Assembly: GCA_030760725.1 (NCBI GenBank)
Contig: JASWHV010000012.1
Location: 55,583,652-55,647,651 of the forward strand
DNA length: 64,000 nucleotides
DNA from: Neostapfia colusana
Lineage: Eukaryota; Streptophyta; Magnoliopsida; Poales; Poaceae
Reading direction: 5' to 3'
In this document: positions 51,010 to 63,659 of the stretch, piece after piece
Layout of the letters: each line of letters begins with the position of its first letter
Position numbering within the stretch: position 1 is the stretch's first letter
The notes under the pieces: generated by a model
What the model saw: only the letters and a program-made list of their open reading frames with translations
Database searches by the model: none
Told to the model about the DNA's origin: nothing
Made by a program: the position numbers and the translations under genes

Positions 51010-53297
51010 TGTAAAGTCCCAAGATTTCACTTGCTAAAGTGTTCATCACATCATAAACACCACAGCTCATCTTGTGGATATCTCTTGAACATATATGAAG
51101 AGAAAGTAACCACCGTCGAGATGATGATTAAGGGAAAATCTTACAAATCCAAAAGTTGGATCTCCCACATGTAAACATGAGAGGCTGAGCTCACAATTAA
51201 AGTCCTAACCATTCTTAGGAATGCTCATGCCAAGTTTCATGTAAATCCAAACCTTTTTGAGGCACTTTTGGATACATTTACAAAAAGGGCTAGTTTGAAT
51301 GCAAATTCAAATTTCAGCTACTTTCATCACTTGGATTCAAAAGGTGACTTCATATTCAAACTCAGTACATCTTTTTGAGTTACTCCACCAATTTTCATCC
51401 CCACTGGAGTTGATATTGTCAGGAGCTATATTTGAATTAATTCAAAACTGAATTTGAAATTCAAATTCAAGTATGAATAAAATTTATCTAAACCAGCTCA
51501 AAGTTGAGGAATTCAAATTCAGCTCATGACATGGTGGTGAAGTTTACCATTTAATTTTGAGTAGATGAGAAAATATCAGTGAGCACAAATAAAAAGGAAT
51601 TAGAGGGGGAGGGGGCCATTTGATAGAGGCTGATTTTTACTGAACCGACTCGGTTCCTCGCGGTTGATCGCAGCAGCACCGCGTGCAGACAGCTGCCGAG
51701 GAAAAAATCCACCTCACAAGTCCAGCACGACACATACTCGTCCGTTTCCATCATGCCCGAGCTGAACCGAGTCTTACGCACACCGCTCGTTGCTCCCACA
51801 ACCGAACTCTTCGCCGCCGCTCTCTGTCCACCGGTGACCGGCCGATCCCGGCTGCTTCACGCACCGCCACCGTAGAAGAAAAGGTGCGCCTAGTCATGCT
51901 GCAGCTGTAGGAGAAAACCGCTTGCCGTTTGATGTGGTGTAGAGCGAGTATTTGTCACTTCTTTCCACGGTGTGTATTAGAGTTAGCGAGCGGTTGATGG
52001 CAAAATTCGTTGCACAGAGGCAACCGCCACTCGAGCTGCACACCACACACGTTCTAGAGGTCCTTGCCCTCCTCCTCGATCAAAAACCAGCGAGAAAGAC
52101 CCACCGGAACCCTAGTTTCGCCGAGGGGCAGTTCGGCGGAAGAGGGGATCGCCGGTGAGGTCCGGTTTGCCAGCCTTTTGGGTCCAAACCGAGGTCATGC
52201 CGAGCTTTCTGAGGCTGCCCTGAACGTGGTGATGCGATTAGCGCACGAAGAGGGTGGTCGGAGCGACGGGAACACGGTGCCGATGAGGTACTGTGGCATA
52301 GCGCTCGTCGCCAGCGAGCTACGGCGGTTAGCCGTCGGCAACGCTGTGTCCATCATGTTTAGTGTCCCAAATTAGGTCGGGGCGGCGAGTTTCAACGTCG
52401 CCGGCGAGCTAGGTCACCGGAAACGCCGACCTCGTCGGAGCTTCGGCGGCTTTGGGCGGCAAAGCGACCCCGGCCCCACGTGTCAGTGACCCGGCAAAGC
52501 GCGCGCGCGGCGGTTTAATTTCAACTAGGCGCACGGGGCCCGCTGTCAGTGTCTGTTTAGGCGCAAGAAAGATTTTCTTTAGGAAAATAAATCAGGAATC
52601 AACCCAAGCTTTAGAAATTTATAACTTTGTGTAGAATTGTCCAAATTTAATGAACCAAATTTTGTTGGATTCGGCTATCTGATTAATTTCCACCAAAATA
52701 GGTTTCCTCCTTTGAAAGTATTTACTTTTCCAGAATTAATTCGCTAAATTTTAAACTGTTGGGAATTTTCCCTGGAGATCCACTTTGTGGAAAACTCTCA
52801 AATTTGGCCAGGATGTTGACTGTAATATCCTTGAGTCTCATGTCAAATTTCAGATCTATCCGGGTTAATTTATTCCCTTAATGGTGAGATTAAGTGAACT
52901 GTCCAGAGAAAATAGAATAAATGTACAGAAACATTTTTCAGAATTTTCTCAATCTTGATTAGCTCATAAGTTTTGCTAGGATTCTCCAAATTATATGAAA
53001 CCAACTCCATTAGAACCATCTCAAACTCTAGTTCCCAGAACGTAATGGTTTGATCCATGAAAATCCCAAAAAATCTTTAGAATATCTAGTAATGTCCATT
53101 TAGAAATTTATTTGTACAGGGCTCAAATGAGCTTTTTTGCGAATGAAATTTGGCAAAGTCTCTGGATAGGTTCTCACCAAGCCACAGTAAATATTTCAGA
53201 GCCAAAAGAGAGGTCTAGCGAGAGTTAGGGTCTTTATACTGTCAATTCAACATATTTGCATTAAATTGACCCATAATCATTAATTTATTACGTGTAG

Positions 53298-54492
53298 TCA
53301 ATGAAAGCGAGGAAACACCGGAGATCTTGGACTTGATACCTCCGGAGGAGTCTCTAACCACTGACCAGCAGCAACAAGGCAATCCCGAGTTTGCATTTAA
53401 CAAAGTTTATCAAGTTTTGCTTTATATTAACTTAGCTTGAGGTATGTATGTACATTAAGTTTAGGATGGATGAAACTCTAATTGCATAACCAGATTATTC
53501 TAATGGGAGTGAAGGTTGTGTCTAAGTCCTGGAATAGAACATGCTTTGCTTAGTATTTATGGACTTCGGTACAAGTCGAGTAGTTGGAATCTACTCGCGA
53601 GTATAGGATTCGTCACATACAGGATTGGTTCGAGATGTGAGATAACTTAAGTAAGAAAAATGAGACTAGGCAGGGGCATAGGACGCAGCAATAAGAAGTA
53701 TTGTGCGTGTAGCCTTGCCCGTGTCGATTCAGGACCGATCTGTGTGCGGCCCCGCTGAACAAGTTTGAATGTACCGATCAGATATATGGGGTTCGATAAA
53801 CTGATATAACATATACCTCCGGGCATCGAGGCATAACGCACCGATTTATAGGTGTAGGCTGAGGGCAGCAAGGTGTAAATCCGCTAACGGGCATAGAGAG
53901 ATACTCCATGTAGGGAACCTCCTACTCGTTTCGGTGCGACCGGTTCGACGTTTGGGCTGTTTGGTGAAAGGTTGTCCCGTACGACACCGGTTGAGCGTGC
54001 CGTTGCAGCTCCGAGGATGGGCGCATGTGACGTGCTATTCGGGTATCTCTGCAGGTGTATATTGATTCGATTCACCGTCCCTCACGGTTATGAGTACCAC
54101 TTGTTCACTGTGTCGTGACGTAGTAAATATATGGGATGATTGTGATGTAGTACTGATGTTCTGAATAACTTGTATTGCTACATGTGTGCCACCAAATATT
54201 GTTCACTAAATTTCAGTTTGTGAACCGCTAACTTGTGGCTAAAATATGAAGTATGAACTTGTAGGCGTGCCCCTTTTCTACAAACTTCCATCCCATTTTT
54301 GAATATGACTTGCATGTAGCTTTCCATGTGTAGGAGAGTCGGTTAAGACTTGCTGAGCCATCGTGCTCACGGTTGCTGCTATGAGTGTTTGCAGGTGAGG
54401 AGTATCACACGGGCTCGGGGCACAGGTTCACCGGCGAGGGCTATCCTCCGTCGGGGACTATGGCTGTGTGGGAGCCGTGCACGCTGCAGTGA
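53298..54492 (+). other. Candidate split acidic ORF in LTR F
   Basis: Exon a is 53298-53378, 81 nt as in E and H, reading NESEETPEILDLIPPEESLT then TDQQQQ. Exon b is 54395-54492 (98 nt) after TTTGCAG, reading GEEYHTGSGHRFTGEGYPPS then GTMAVWEPCTLQ and TGA. The phase is identical to E. The exon b C-terminus (WEPC) matches that of A. Confidence 0.5.
53577..53597 (+). other. LTR hairpin, F copy
   Basis: CGAGTAG, loop TTGGAAT, CTACTCG. Confidence 0.65.
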
Positions 54493-54757
54493 AGCTGGGT
54501 GTAGCTAGTGTGGGTTTTCCGTAGGGCTGGACAACCAACTTTTGCTAGTTAGAAGTATACGTGAGTTGTATAAATAGTTTCCGCTGCAGTAAACTCTGTA
54601 AAGTAGAAGTAAACTGAAGGTTTGTACTACTTTTGTACAAATTCAGTAAGTTTGAATGTAATACATGTTTGCCTTCTCGTGTGTGCTGTTATGTGTCGCA
54701 TCGTGCGGCATCACCTTCTGTGATTCTGGAGTGTGCGGAATTCGGTCCGTCATAGGC

Positions 54758-54769
54758 TGGTATCAGAGC
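54758..54769 (+). promoter_or_regulatory. Primer binding site of element F
   Basis: TGGTATCAGAGC, a perfect initiator-Met tRNA type PBS five bases after the LTR. Confidence 0.92.
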
Positions 54770-56675
54770 TTCTAGGGGATAGCACACTAAATAAGGACAA
54801 TATTACGGGAAAACTTAGGATTACGGTGAGGAATCGCTAGTATGCCCAAATAAGGACTATATTAGTATAGTTACTTAAAGTGACATGACTAACTTACTTG
54901 TTATAATTCTGTATTTGGATTACGTCACGATGCACCTACGCTCGGTAAGGTACGCCACCGAAAGCGGTTAATTTCGGTTAGCTCACTAATGCGAGGAATG
55001 TGGCATGAGATATTACGTTCGGCAACGAGCGGAAAGTGAATATGTTTTCTAAGACTCTTCATGTTTTAGAGACATATGAACGCACTAGCCTTCAGTGCGC
55101 AAACCTAGGGGCAAGAGGAGGAGACCCCATCTGTGGTTTGTATCATGAAGTATGTGCTCTAGAATTTGTTATGTTCTAGGGGGCATACCAAAGCGCTGGT
55201 CCACCGGTGTGCTTAATTGCAAATGTGTGAAACCCTCCTCGGGTGGTGAATAACCCAGTCATGTACCTTGAGACGTGGCTTCACTCAAGGACGACCGTAT
55301 GGCAATGATACAGGCATATGTATTTACTTTCAAATATGGACCTGCCTGAAATGAAAAACCATCTGAGTGAGTCATTATTGAGCATTCTTCTGCAGGTGCT
55401 AACCACGTACGTATCTCGTGTAGCGCACATATGCGAGAGACCGTTTAAGTGCCACGGTTGAATCGTATATGCCGGTATAATCCGGTTAGAATTTTCCATT
55501 TTATGAGGAACGTAGTACCGACATATAAGAATCATCATTGCATTAAAACAACTTTTTAAAAGGAACTAATATAACCACTCTTAGTTCTTAGGACTCTGAT
55601 TTTGAAGAGAAATTCAAAAATTGAGTAGTTCAGCCCAAGGGACTTGAAAAACAGAGTGCTCTGTTTCTGGCAGGAACTTTGCTAGACTTTGACAGAGCAT
55701 AACTCACAAGTTATTTCGCTAATGGGGGTGTGCGATATAGTTGTGGAAAGGGGTTTAAGTGCTCTACAACTTTGTTGTTGACTTACATAATAAAATCACA
55801 CATCAAACTGGGTGAAATTCCGAATGAGTGTAAACTGTCCAGAACCAGGACAGACTCAAAACTCTCTCTGTACTGTTCTATTTTTCAATCATAACTTCTT
55901 GTAGAAAAATAAAAAATATCCATAGGATACATTTTTAGAAAGGTTATGAGATTTTCTACATCTTTGTAATGCAAAGTTTGTAAATCTTCAGTACCGAATT
56001 CAATGGAAATTTGAGTTGAAAACAACAACTTTCAAAGGAGGTGCTGTTGAAATTCTTCCAGGAATTTTGTCGACTTTGAACTATCATAACTTTTTACCCA
56101 GATCTGATATGGGGGAAAATAAATACTCGTTGGAAAGATACGGAAGTTAACTTCATCTTTGTTATTCAACTTGAGTTATGAAAATGCAATGTACAAGATC
56201 AAAATCTGGGATAAGCAGAAGCTGGTCATTCCGGGCAGAGGGATGAACAGTTGAACTTATTTGAGAGATTGTTGTACCTATTGGGGTTTTATTACACCCA
56301 ATGGGGTATGACATACTCATGAGTTGTTATCTTCAACTAATGAAGGAATTGAGTATATTACCCCCTCAAATTCTTTTTACTGGAGACCATGTTTGTGTCG
56401 TATTGGAGATAAAAAGGGTAGTATACATGATGACAAAGTGATATTAACGTCTCGTGATGACCAAATCTAGTTGAGATGAACTTCCAAAGAGAAATTCCAT
56501 CAATTTGGATTTCACTATTATGTATTTGTTCTGGTAATGCTGTATCTTGTGCAAATTTATTACATTATCCATGTACGAGATGTATCGCATTTTTACCGTC
56601 ATTATGTTTTACTACTATTTTATGGACTGCATGGAGTATGCTGTGGAACTGATTTGATTGTCATTATGGTTGCAG
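54770..56675 (+). other. 5' leader of element F (no ORF0 seen)
   Basis: Non-coding, 1.9 kb. It shares blocks with the leader of element A. No frame resembling ORF0 is present, so F resembles copy 2 of A rather than copy 1. It ends in TTATGGTTGCAG immediately before the gag ATG. Confidence 0.65.
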
Positions 56676-56930
56676 ATGGTTCGTACCCGGGCCACGCATG
56701 AGGTCGGAGGCTCGAGTCAGCAAGGGGATGATGACTCCCAGCCACCTTACTATGACAACACCCCGCAGCAGCAACCACCGCCGTCACCTCCGCTTACGCT
56801 AGCGGATGTGATATCGGCTTTGGTTGGCTCTCGTGAGGAGCAAACCGACCTGCTCCGCACGATAGTGCAGAATACGTCCCAGGCGGGGACGCGTCAAGAA
56901 AGGGGGCCTCATGATCCCCACGTCACTATG
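56676..56930 (+). pseudogene. N-terminus of gag, element F, cut off by LTR H
   Basis: The start MVRTRATHEVGGSSQQGDDD matches MTRTRxNPEVGGSSQ of element A. Then PPSPPLTLADVISALVGSRE and LLRTIVQNTSQ, again as in A (TLADIVVAMVGS, LLQTLIGNTS). After 85 codons the sequence changes at 56931 to the terminus of a minus-strand family X LTR. The rest of element F is absent from the window. Confidence 0.85.
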
Positions 56931-57030
56931 TGACGGACCGAAATCCGTACGCCCAGGATCTCAGAGGGTGGTGCCGCACGATACGACACCCGACAGTACA
57001 CATTATAAGGCAACCATTGTATTACATGAA

Positions 57031-59639
57031 GACGACCTCGCCGGTCCCGCCTGTCAGCGACTCGGGAGAGGGGGCCGGATATTCTGTGGCACGGGATCGG
57101 ATGTAACAGCACGGAAAATAACCCTGTGACCCCGTGTGGCGCGCTCCCGGTAACTGACACGTGCCCCCTTGGTCCCACAGTCAGGTTTAAACATTTCTCG
57201 GATTTATTCAAATTCCAAAATTTTCCCCAAACTTTAGAAGAGCATAACTTTTGCTAGGAACCTCCAAATTTAGTGATTCAAATTGGGTTAGATTCAGATT
57301 GACAAACTCTATCCAAATATGCAACCCAATTTGTATGAAAGTCTTTATTTAATTCTAGAAAATTCTTTAAAGCTTTTCAGCAAAAGAATTTTAGAGGGAG
57401 TTTGGTTTTATCCAAAAATCCCCAAATTTTGGCAGAACATTCTTAGGGTGTTCTTAGACTCCTGTAAAAGTTTCAGCTCATTTGGAGTTGATTTGGTCAG
57501 GAGAATTCAGATTGTAAGTTACTGTGTTCAAATGAATACAGAAACATTTTCAGAGAATTTCCAAAACTTGTAAATTCAGTTTTGGGCAATTCTTAGCTCC
57601 AAAAATCCTAGGAAAATTCATGCAGACTCTATGAACTATAATTGAAATTGTGGTTCACTGAGTTTGACATGAACAGGGGTGTTACCTCAGAATTAATTCA
57701 TCTTTGACTAAACACTTAGAGAACTATTCTGAATAAACCACTCCATGAAAAGTGCTAAATTTTGGTCCAGAGGAATTTCTTGTGACAAGGAACTCAAATA
57801 AAAATTCCCAGCTCCATTGGAGCTCTGGATCACCACTGTCATGTGTAATCTCTTAAGATGATCAACACTTAAGTGGGAAAAGCACTCAACATTTGATCAT
57901 AGTGTTTAAACCCAACCCAAACCACTAGCACCAGTGTCCTTTTAAATTCTTGAACAGAGTTCCAGTTTTGAAACTGTCATTAGATCTTATTAGCAAAAGC
58001 TCTTCAATTAAATACATATGCATGATCATATCGTGTAGCATATACGTGAAGGAGGGAGAAGGACTTGAAGTGAAGATCAAGAAGGAAGGGAAGGCAAGTG
58101 ATCAAGCTACAAGTGATTATAACTAAATGATTGTAACCTTAGTCACCTGCAAAACAGGCAAGCCCCGGTTTGCATTTGAACAGTTTTACAAGCATTTCCA
58201 TTTTTAGAGATCATAGCTTTGCATCGTTAATTGCATTAAGTCTAGATTATATTGAAAACCCCACTTGCATGACCAGAATTACCTAAGAGAGAAAGGGTAG
58301 AATAGCACCTCCTCGAGTGGATTTGGCTACGCTAAATGTTTGTAGGAAAGGTCCGGTAGAAGTCGAGTAGTTGGAAGCTACTCGCGAGTTTAGGGCTGGT
58401 TTACTCGGAACGGGTCCGAATTAGAAAAGATGAGGAAAGTTCACACATAAGAAATGGAGACCGGGCAGGGAGGTTTAGATGCAGCAGGTTGCAGGCCGTG
58501 CATGCATAGCCCTGCCTGTGTCGGTTAAGGCCCGTCCGTGCTTGGCCCTGTTGGACAAGTTTGAGTTGTGTACCGGGCGCATACTGGCTCTATGGGACCC
58601 AGGAAACCGATGTACCTTGGGAGATCCAGAGTGGAACTTTTCCATCTGCCTTAGGCTTTCGGCGTCAGGGTAGCAGGAGGTAACTCGCTTAAGAACATAC
58701 CACTGCGGGTATGTACCTTGAGGGAGCTTGCGTACTCGGGGCAGTTGGACTGCGTCCAATGTGGAAGATCTTGGGAAAGGTGGCCGCGTACAACGTCAGT
58801 CGAGGTTGCTGCCGGCAACTCGGAGTACGGGTGTACGTGTCGTGTAGTCCGGGCGTGTACTGATTCGAATCACCGTCGCTCACGGTGATATGAGCATACT
58901 TGCCCACTGCGTCTTGACGTAGTAATAACTGGAACTGGTTATCTTTTGAACTTGATAAGGCGGTACTGTAACTTGTATTGCATCCATGACTGAATTAGAG
59001 ATAGGCACATTAAACTTTACTTTCACTTTGTGCAAGGAGCATAGCAACAAAGCGTTTCTTGTTTGATTGTGGAGTTGCGATGCTTTTCGGCTCAAGGTCT
59101 GCACAACGGGACTTAAAAATCTGAAAGTTAAGGATCAACTTTTGGCAAGTCCTTTATGCAAATCTAGCTAACCTAATTGCAACCGTTGTGCATGTAGAGT
59201 TTCTTGTTTAGGAGAGACGGATCAGTCTTGCTGAGCCTATGTGCTCACACTTGCTATATAAGTGGTTTTGCAGGTTAACATCGATGCTAAGAAGAAGGTT
59301 GTCTGGTGAGACTCGGAGACTTCCGAGTCAGGTAACACACGGAGAACCCAGCCGATGCTGTTGTCTTCGTGTTGCTAGCGAGAGGAGTCCGCGGGCTGGA
59401 CTTCATCTCGAGTGCTCTTAGTTATTCGACGTGAGTTGTTATAGACTTCCGCTGTAGCTATTTGATGTAAATTTTTTACAAAGAAAAATTTGTAAGCTTC
59501 CGCTATTGTTTTATGTAATACATTGTTCCTTGTATGTGTGCTGTTGGGTGCCGCACAACACGGCACCACCCAATGCGATTCCCGGGCAAGTGCCCCGTCC
59601 CCGTGAATAAACGGGCGGCGTCGGGCCACGTCAGCGTGG
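57031..59639 (+). mobile_element. Family X LTR G (plus strand), 5' truncated, inside LTR H
   Basis: Opposite orientation to its host. It lacks the first about 1.5 kb of the LTR and starts within the GC-rich block. Hairpin at 58364-58384. The polyadenylation region and GTGTGCTGTTGGGTGCCGCA near 59535 align with F, but the last about 45 bases (59590-59639) do not match a standard LTR end. Neither boundary has a clear TSD. Confidence 0.65.
58364..58384 (+). other. LTR hairpin, G copy
   Basis: CGAGTAG, loop TTGGAAG, CTACTCG. Confidence 0.65.
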
Positions 59640-59714
59640 TAGTACAAACCTTCAGTTTACACTAAGTATAGAGGTTACAACAGCGGAAGCTAAATTTATA
59701 CAACTCACGCCCAC

Positions 59715-60971
59715 CTAATTAGCAAAAGTCGGTTGTCCAGCCCTATGGACAACCCACACTAGCTCCACTCTGCAGCTCAGCGTGTACGGCTCCCACTCAG
59801 ACGTGGTCCCCGACAGAGGGTAACCCTCGCCGGTGGACTCGTACCCCAAGTCCGTGGGGTAGTCCTCACCTGAAAAACACTCATAGCAGCAACCGTGAGA
59901 ACGATGGCTCAGCAAGGCTTAACCGACTCACCTACACATGAAACTCTATATACAGGTCATACAAACATAGGACGGTACATTGCAGCAAATGACACACCTA
60001 CAAGTTCATCATTAATTCATCTTTTAGCCACAAGTTAACAGTTCATGAAATCTGAAATTTAGTGAGCAATATTTGGTGGAACACATGTAGCAATACGAGT
60101 TAATCATAACATCAATGTTGAATCATATCATTTCATATATTAACCTACGTCACGACTCAGTAACCAAGTGGTACTCATCACCACGAGGGACGACGAATCG
60201 ACTCGATATACACCTGCAGGGATACCCGAAGAGCACGTCACATATTCCAACCCGAGGAGCTGCACAGAACGCTCACTCAATGTACGGGACAACCTTTTAC
60301 CAAACAGCCCAAACGTCAAACCGGTCGCACCCAAACGGACAGGAGGTTCCCTACACAGAGCATCTCTCTATGCCTGTTAGCAGATTTCCACCTTGCTGCC
60401 CTCAACCTACACCTATAAATCGGTGCGTTATGCCTCGACGCCTGGAGGTATAGGTTACATCGGTTTATCGGGGCCCATATATCCTATATGCCTTCGGTAC
60501 GTTCAAACATGATCAGCGTGGACTGCACACGGATCGGTCCTCAATCGACATGGACATGGATGTGCCCACAAGACTTCCTCTTGCTGCGCCCTAGCCCCTG
60601 CCTAGTCTCATTTTCCTACTAAAGTGATCTCACATCACTCGAAGCAATCCCGTATGTCCCAAGCCTATACTCGCGAGTAGATTCCAACTACTCGACTTGT
60701 ACCGAAGTTCTATGAACATTAAGCACAGCTTGACTACTTGAGGACTTAGACACTACCCTCACTCTTGTAGGAATAATCTGGTTATGCACTTGGGTTTCAT
60801 CCATCCTACACCTAATGCACAAATATACCTCAAGATATGTGTATATAAAGTAAAACTTTGTGAACTAGTTAAATGCAAACCGGGGCTTGCCTTGTTGCAG
60901 CTGGTCAGATGTTAGCGCTTCGTCCAGAAGGAAAAAGTGCAGCACTTTCAGGGTTTCCTCGCCTTCAGCGA
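59715..60971 (-). other. Candidate split acidic ORF in LTR H
   Basis: Exon a is 60971-60891 (81 nt), reading AEGEETLKVLHFFLLDEALT then SDQLQQ. Exon b starts at 59869 after TTTTTCAG and reads GEDYPTDLGYESTGEGYPLS then GTTSEWEPYTLSC. It runs on to a stop at 59715 because a short indel shifts the frame past the F stop. Phase and exon a length equal those of E and F. Confidence 0.45.
60674..60694 (-). other. LTR hairpin, H copy
   Basis: CGAGTAG and CTACTCG around a 7-nt loop, at the same position relative to exon a and exon b as in F. Confidence 0.65.
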
Positions 60972-62529
60972 CTACACGTAAGCAATTAACGATATGTCAA
61001 TTTAAATGCAAAGTTTGGAACTGACTATGTAAATACCATAACTATAGATAGCCCTCCCCTTTGGCTATGAAATTTTTATGGTGGCTTGGTAGGATCCTAA
61101 CCAGAGACTTGACCAAGTTTCATATGAAACAAAGTTCATTTGAGCTCTGTATAAATAAAAGTCCATTTGGTCATTACTAGAGCCTTTAAGGATTTCCAGG
61201 GATTTTCATGGCTCAAACCATTACTTTCTGGAAGCTAGAGTTTTAGATGGTTCTAATGGCATTGGTTTCATGTCATTTGAAGAATCCTAGAGGAAGTTAT
61301 GCCCTAAACAAGATTTGAGAAAATCTGAAAAATGTTTATGTACATTTTCCCATTTTCTCAGGGCAGTTCACTTAATCACACCATTAGGGGGACTAAATGA
61401 ACTTGGATGGATCTGAAATTTATTCCTGTGACTCGAGGATTTTCAAATGAAAATCCTAGCCAAATTTCAGAATTTTCCATAAAGGACTTCTCCAGATAAA
61501 ATTCCCAACAGCTTAAAATTGAGGGAATTACTTCTGGAAAAGGAATGAGATTCATGAGCTTAAACTTGTTTTGCTGGATAGTACTCCAAGATATGAATCC
61601 AACAAAATTTGGTTCACTCAATTTGGAGCTTCCTAGTCCGAGATACGTATTTTACAAGTTTGGAGAAATTCTCTGAAAAAGGTCTCTGTTATTTTTTCCA
61701 TTTTTCAGAGACATAGCGGATTGAAACAACATTTGGCCAAGCAAATGGAATTCAATGCCTCTGAAAATTTTACTGGAGTTCAAGAATTTTTGTAAGAATG
61801 TCCTGCCCAAATTAAGGAATTTTTCAATACACAGAACTTCTGTAAAAATTCCTTCAATATTTTTCTTAATTGAATTAATGAGCCAAATCTAGGGATTTTC
61901 ATACCAATTGGGATGCACCCCTAGATAGTACTCTCTGAGAGGAATTCAACAAAATTTGTTTGACAATTTTTGGACACTCCTACCCCAAAGTTATGGCTCT
62001 TCAAAGTTTAAACCGAATTAGGGAAAATCTGGAAATGTTTAAACTCTTGCGCGCGGGTCCCACAGCACAGTCCTTCTTCCGCGTGCCAACAGCCGAGCTG
62101 CGGCAGCGCTCTACGGCGAGCCCCTAGGAAAGTGCCTTCCCCTGCCCTGAAACTTGCTGCCTCCCCATTTTGGACCACGGGCAATTCATTCCCGTGGTCA
62201 GCTGGGGACCCTGGTCACCGGAAACCCTTCGGCGACGGGCGGCAGCGGCGATTGGAGTTCGGCAGCATCGCACTCATGCTAGGAGGGCTCAAATCCTTCG
62301 GTTTTTCTTCCTAGAGTACCGTGGTGGCTCCCTCGTCACCGGCACGAGCTCACATCAGCTCAAAAGAGGCTGCAACTACGAGCTCATCGGTGACCTAGGG
62401 CCAAAACCGGTACCGGTGCAAAACTCTCGAAGAACAGCGCCAACACTCGATGAAACTCAGATTGTACTAACGCGTATATATAAGAGCGCGAGAGAGGTCA
62501 GGAGCCGACTCTGATTCAGGTTTGGAAGA

Positions 62530-63537
62530 GAGGTCACAGGGGAAGTGACTTGTCACAGCCTGACCAACTGTGTTCTCAGGCGGCGTCAGACGTGCTGGTG
62601 AGTTGTTTTCTATTTGTATTGAGTTTTCTTAAATAGTTTTGATGATATTATCTTTCCGTATTTGTAGGCACGGTATGGGCAGGAGGCGGAGCGACTTCAC
62701 GGTGAAGGCTTCGATTGGCAGAGTGCGCCAATCATCCCAGAAGCCACATATGCAACTGGGGCCGGGAAACATCATGGACGGTGAGTTTTCTTATTTTTTA
62801 ATGTCAATGAATTTGAGATACAAAAATTAAATAATCTTTCTTATTTTATAGGTTCGCCATTTTTGATGGAGTTGTTGACTTGAGGGAGGCACGGCCTTCC
62901 TCGAGTGGCTCTTCATCGTGACAGGCAGGATCAAGGCAGGCTAGCTCCCTGAAGCTCCACAGTATCCAGGAGGAGCTCCGCAGGACACAGGAGGAGCTCC
63001 GGATAGAAAGGAAGCGTCAAGCCGCAGAAAAGAGGGCTCGGGACGAGAATCAAGTCTCGTTCATGCTACAGATGTAAGCAACAATGCAGGTATGTACTGG
63101 TCGTTTTACTTAATATTTCTAAAACATCAATGATGGTTATGTGATAATGTTTTGTGTTCACAGGCTATGGTGGCGGGGCAGCCGACCATTTTCCCACAGT
63201 GGCAGCCCCCATAGGAGCCACAGGCTCCATTTACCGGAGCAGAGGTGCAAATTTACTCAAAGTTCCACAACATAGCCATATTTGATAAATTTAACTAAAT
63301 TTCTTTGAATATCACCAAACTTAGTCAAACATAGACAAACCTAGTTTAACTTGATCAATTATAGGTTATACTAACTTAGGCAAACATTCATTTTTAAACT
63401 AGTAACTTGTCTAACTACACTTATACATAATAGTGCTTCGTGACCGAGGCTCACACGCCATCGCCGCAGCTACCGGGAGGACGAAGGCTCGAGGACGACT
63501 TTCTGGGTTCTGGAGGTAGCGGACGTGGTAGTGCGTA
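62530..63537 (+). pseudogene. 3' exons of a CACTA (En/Spm, Ptta-type) transposon gene
   Basis: A first exon ends at 62597 before GTGAGT (reading QLCSQAASDVL). The second, 62668-62780, reads ARYGQEAERLHGEGFDWQSA then ATGAGKHHGR. After an intron (62781-62851, GT-AG) the third continues in phase as FAIFDGVVDLREARPSSSGS, then the coiled coil LHSIQEELRRTQEELRIERK with a stop before it (near 62921). A further exon region, near 63170-63240, reads AMVAGQPTIFPQWQPP. The last ends DDFLGSGGSGRGSA with TAG at 63535. This is the C-terminal half of the plant Ptta/En-Spm accessory transposase type. Two in-frame stops suggest decay. Confidence 0.7.
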
Positions 63538-63659
63538 GTGTGGTGTGTGTGTCTAGTGTTGATGCATGACTATTATGTTTATAATGTTTTGACTGCCTGT
63601 GTGAGCTAGCCATCGAGCCAGGTCCGGCCTCGAAGCCAGGGCTGAAATTTCTCATTTTA

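Larger units (their letters stand above)
51010..54752 (+). mobile_element. 5' LTR of element F (family X), 3.7 kb
   Basis: Begins TGTAAAGTCCCAAGATTTC, ends TTCGGTCCGTCA. Same architecture as solo LTR E: AT-rich start, GC-rich block 51640-52560, AT-rich stretch, candidate exon a 53298-53378, hairpin 53577-53597, candidate exon b 54395-54492. The PBS follows. The left flank is GTTCA; a right partner LTR of this element is not in the window. Confidence 0.88.
56931..62460 (-). mobile_element. Family X LTR H (minus strand), interrupted by LTR G; right end unclear
   Basis: The left end TGACGGACCGAAATCC is the reverse complement of the F LTR end. It runs about 100 bp to 57030 and resumes near 59640 (TAGTACAAACCTTCAG), collinear with F in reverse to the GC-rich block at 62040-62460. 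Hairpin 60674-60694, candidate exon a 60971-60891, exon b from 59869. No PBS lies to the left, so it is not followed by its own leader. The U3 end was not found before the CACTA sequence. Confidence 0.75.

Noticed and set aside
62132..62514. Overlapping frames before the CACTA exons
   Set aside because: They lie in the GC-rich block of LTR H; no similarity to the CACTA gene or to each other was seen.
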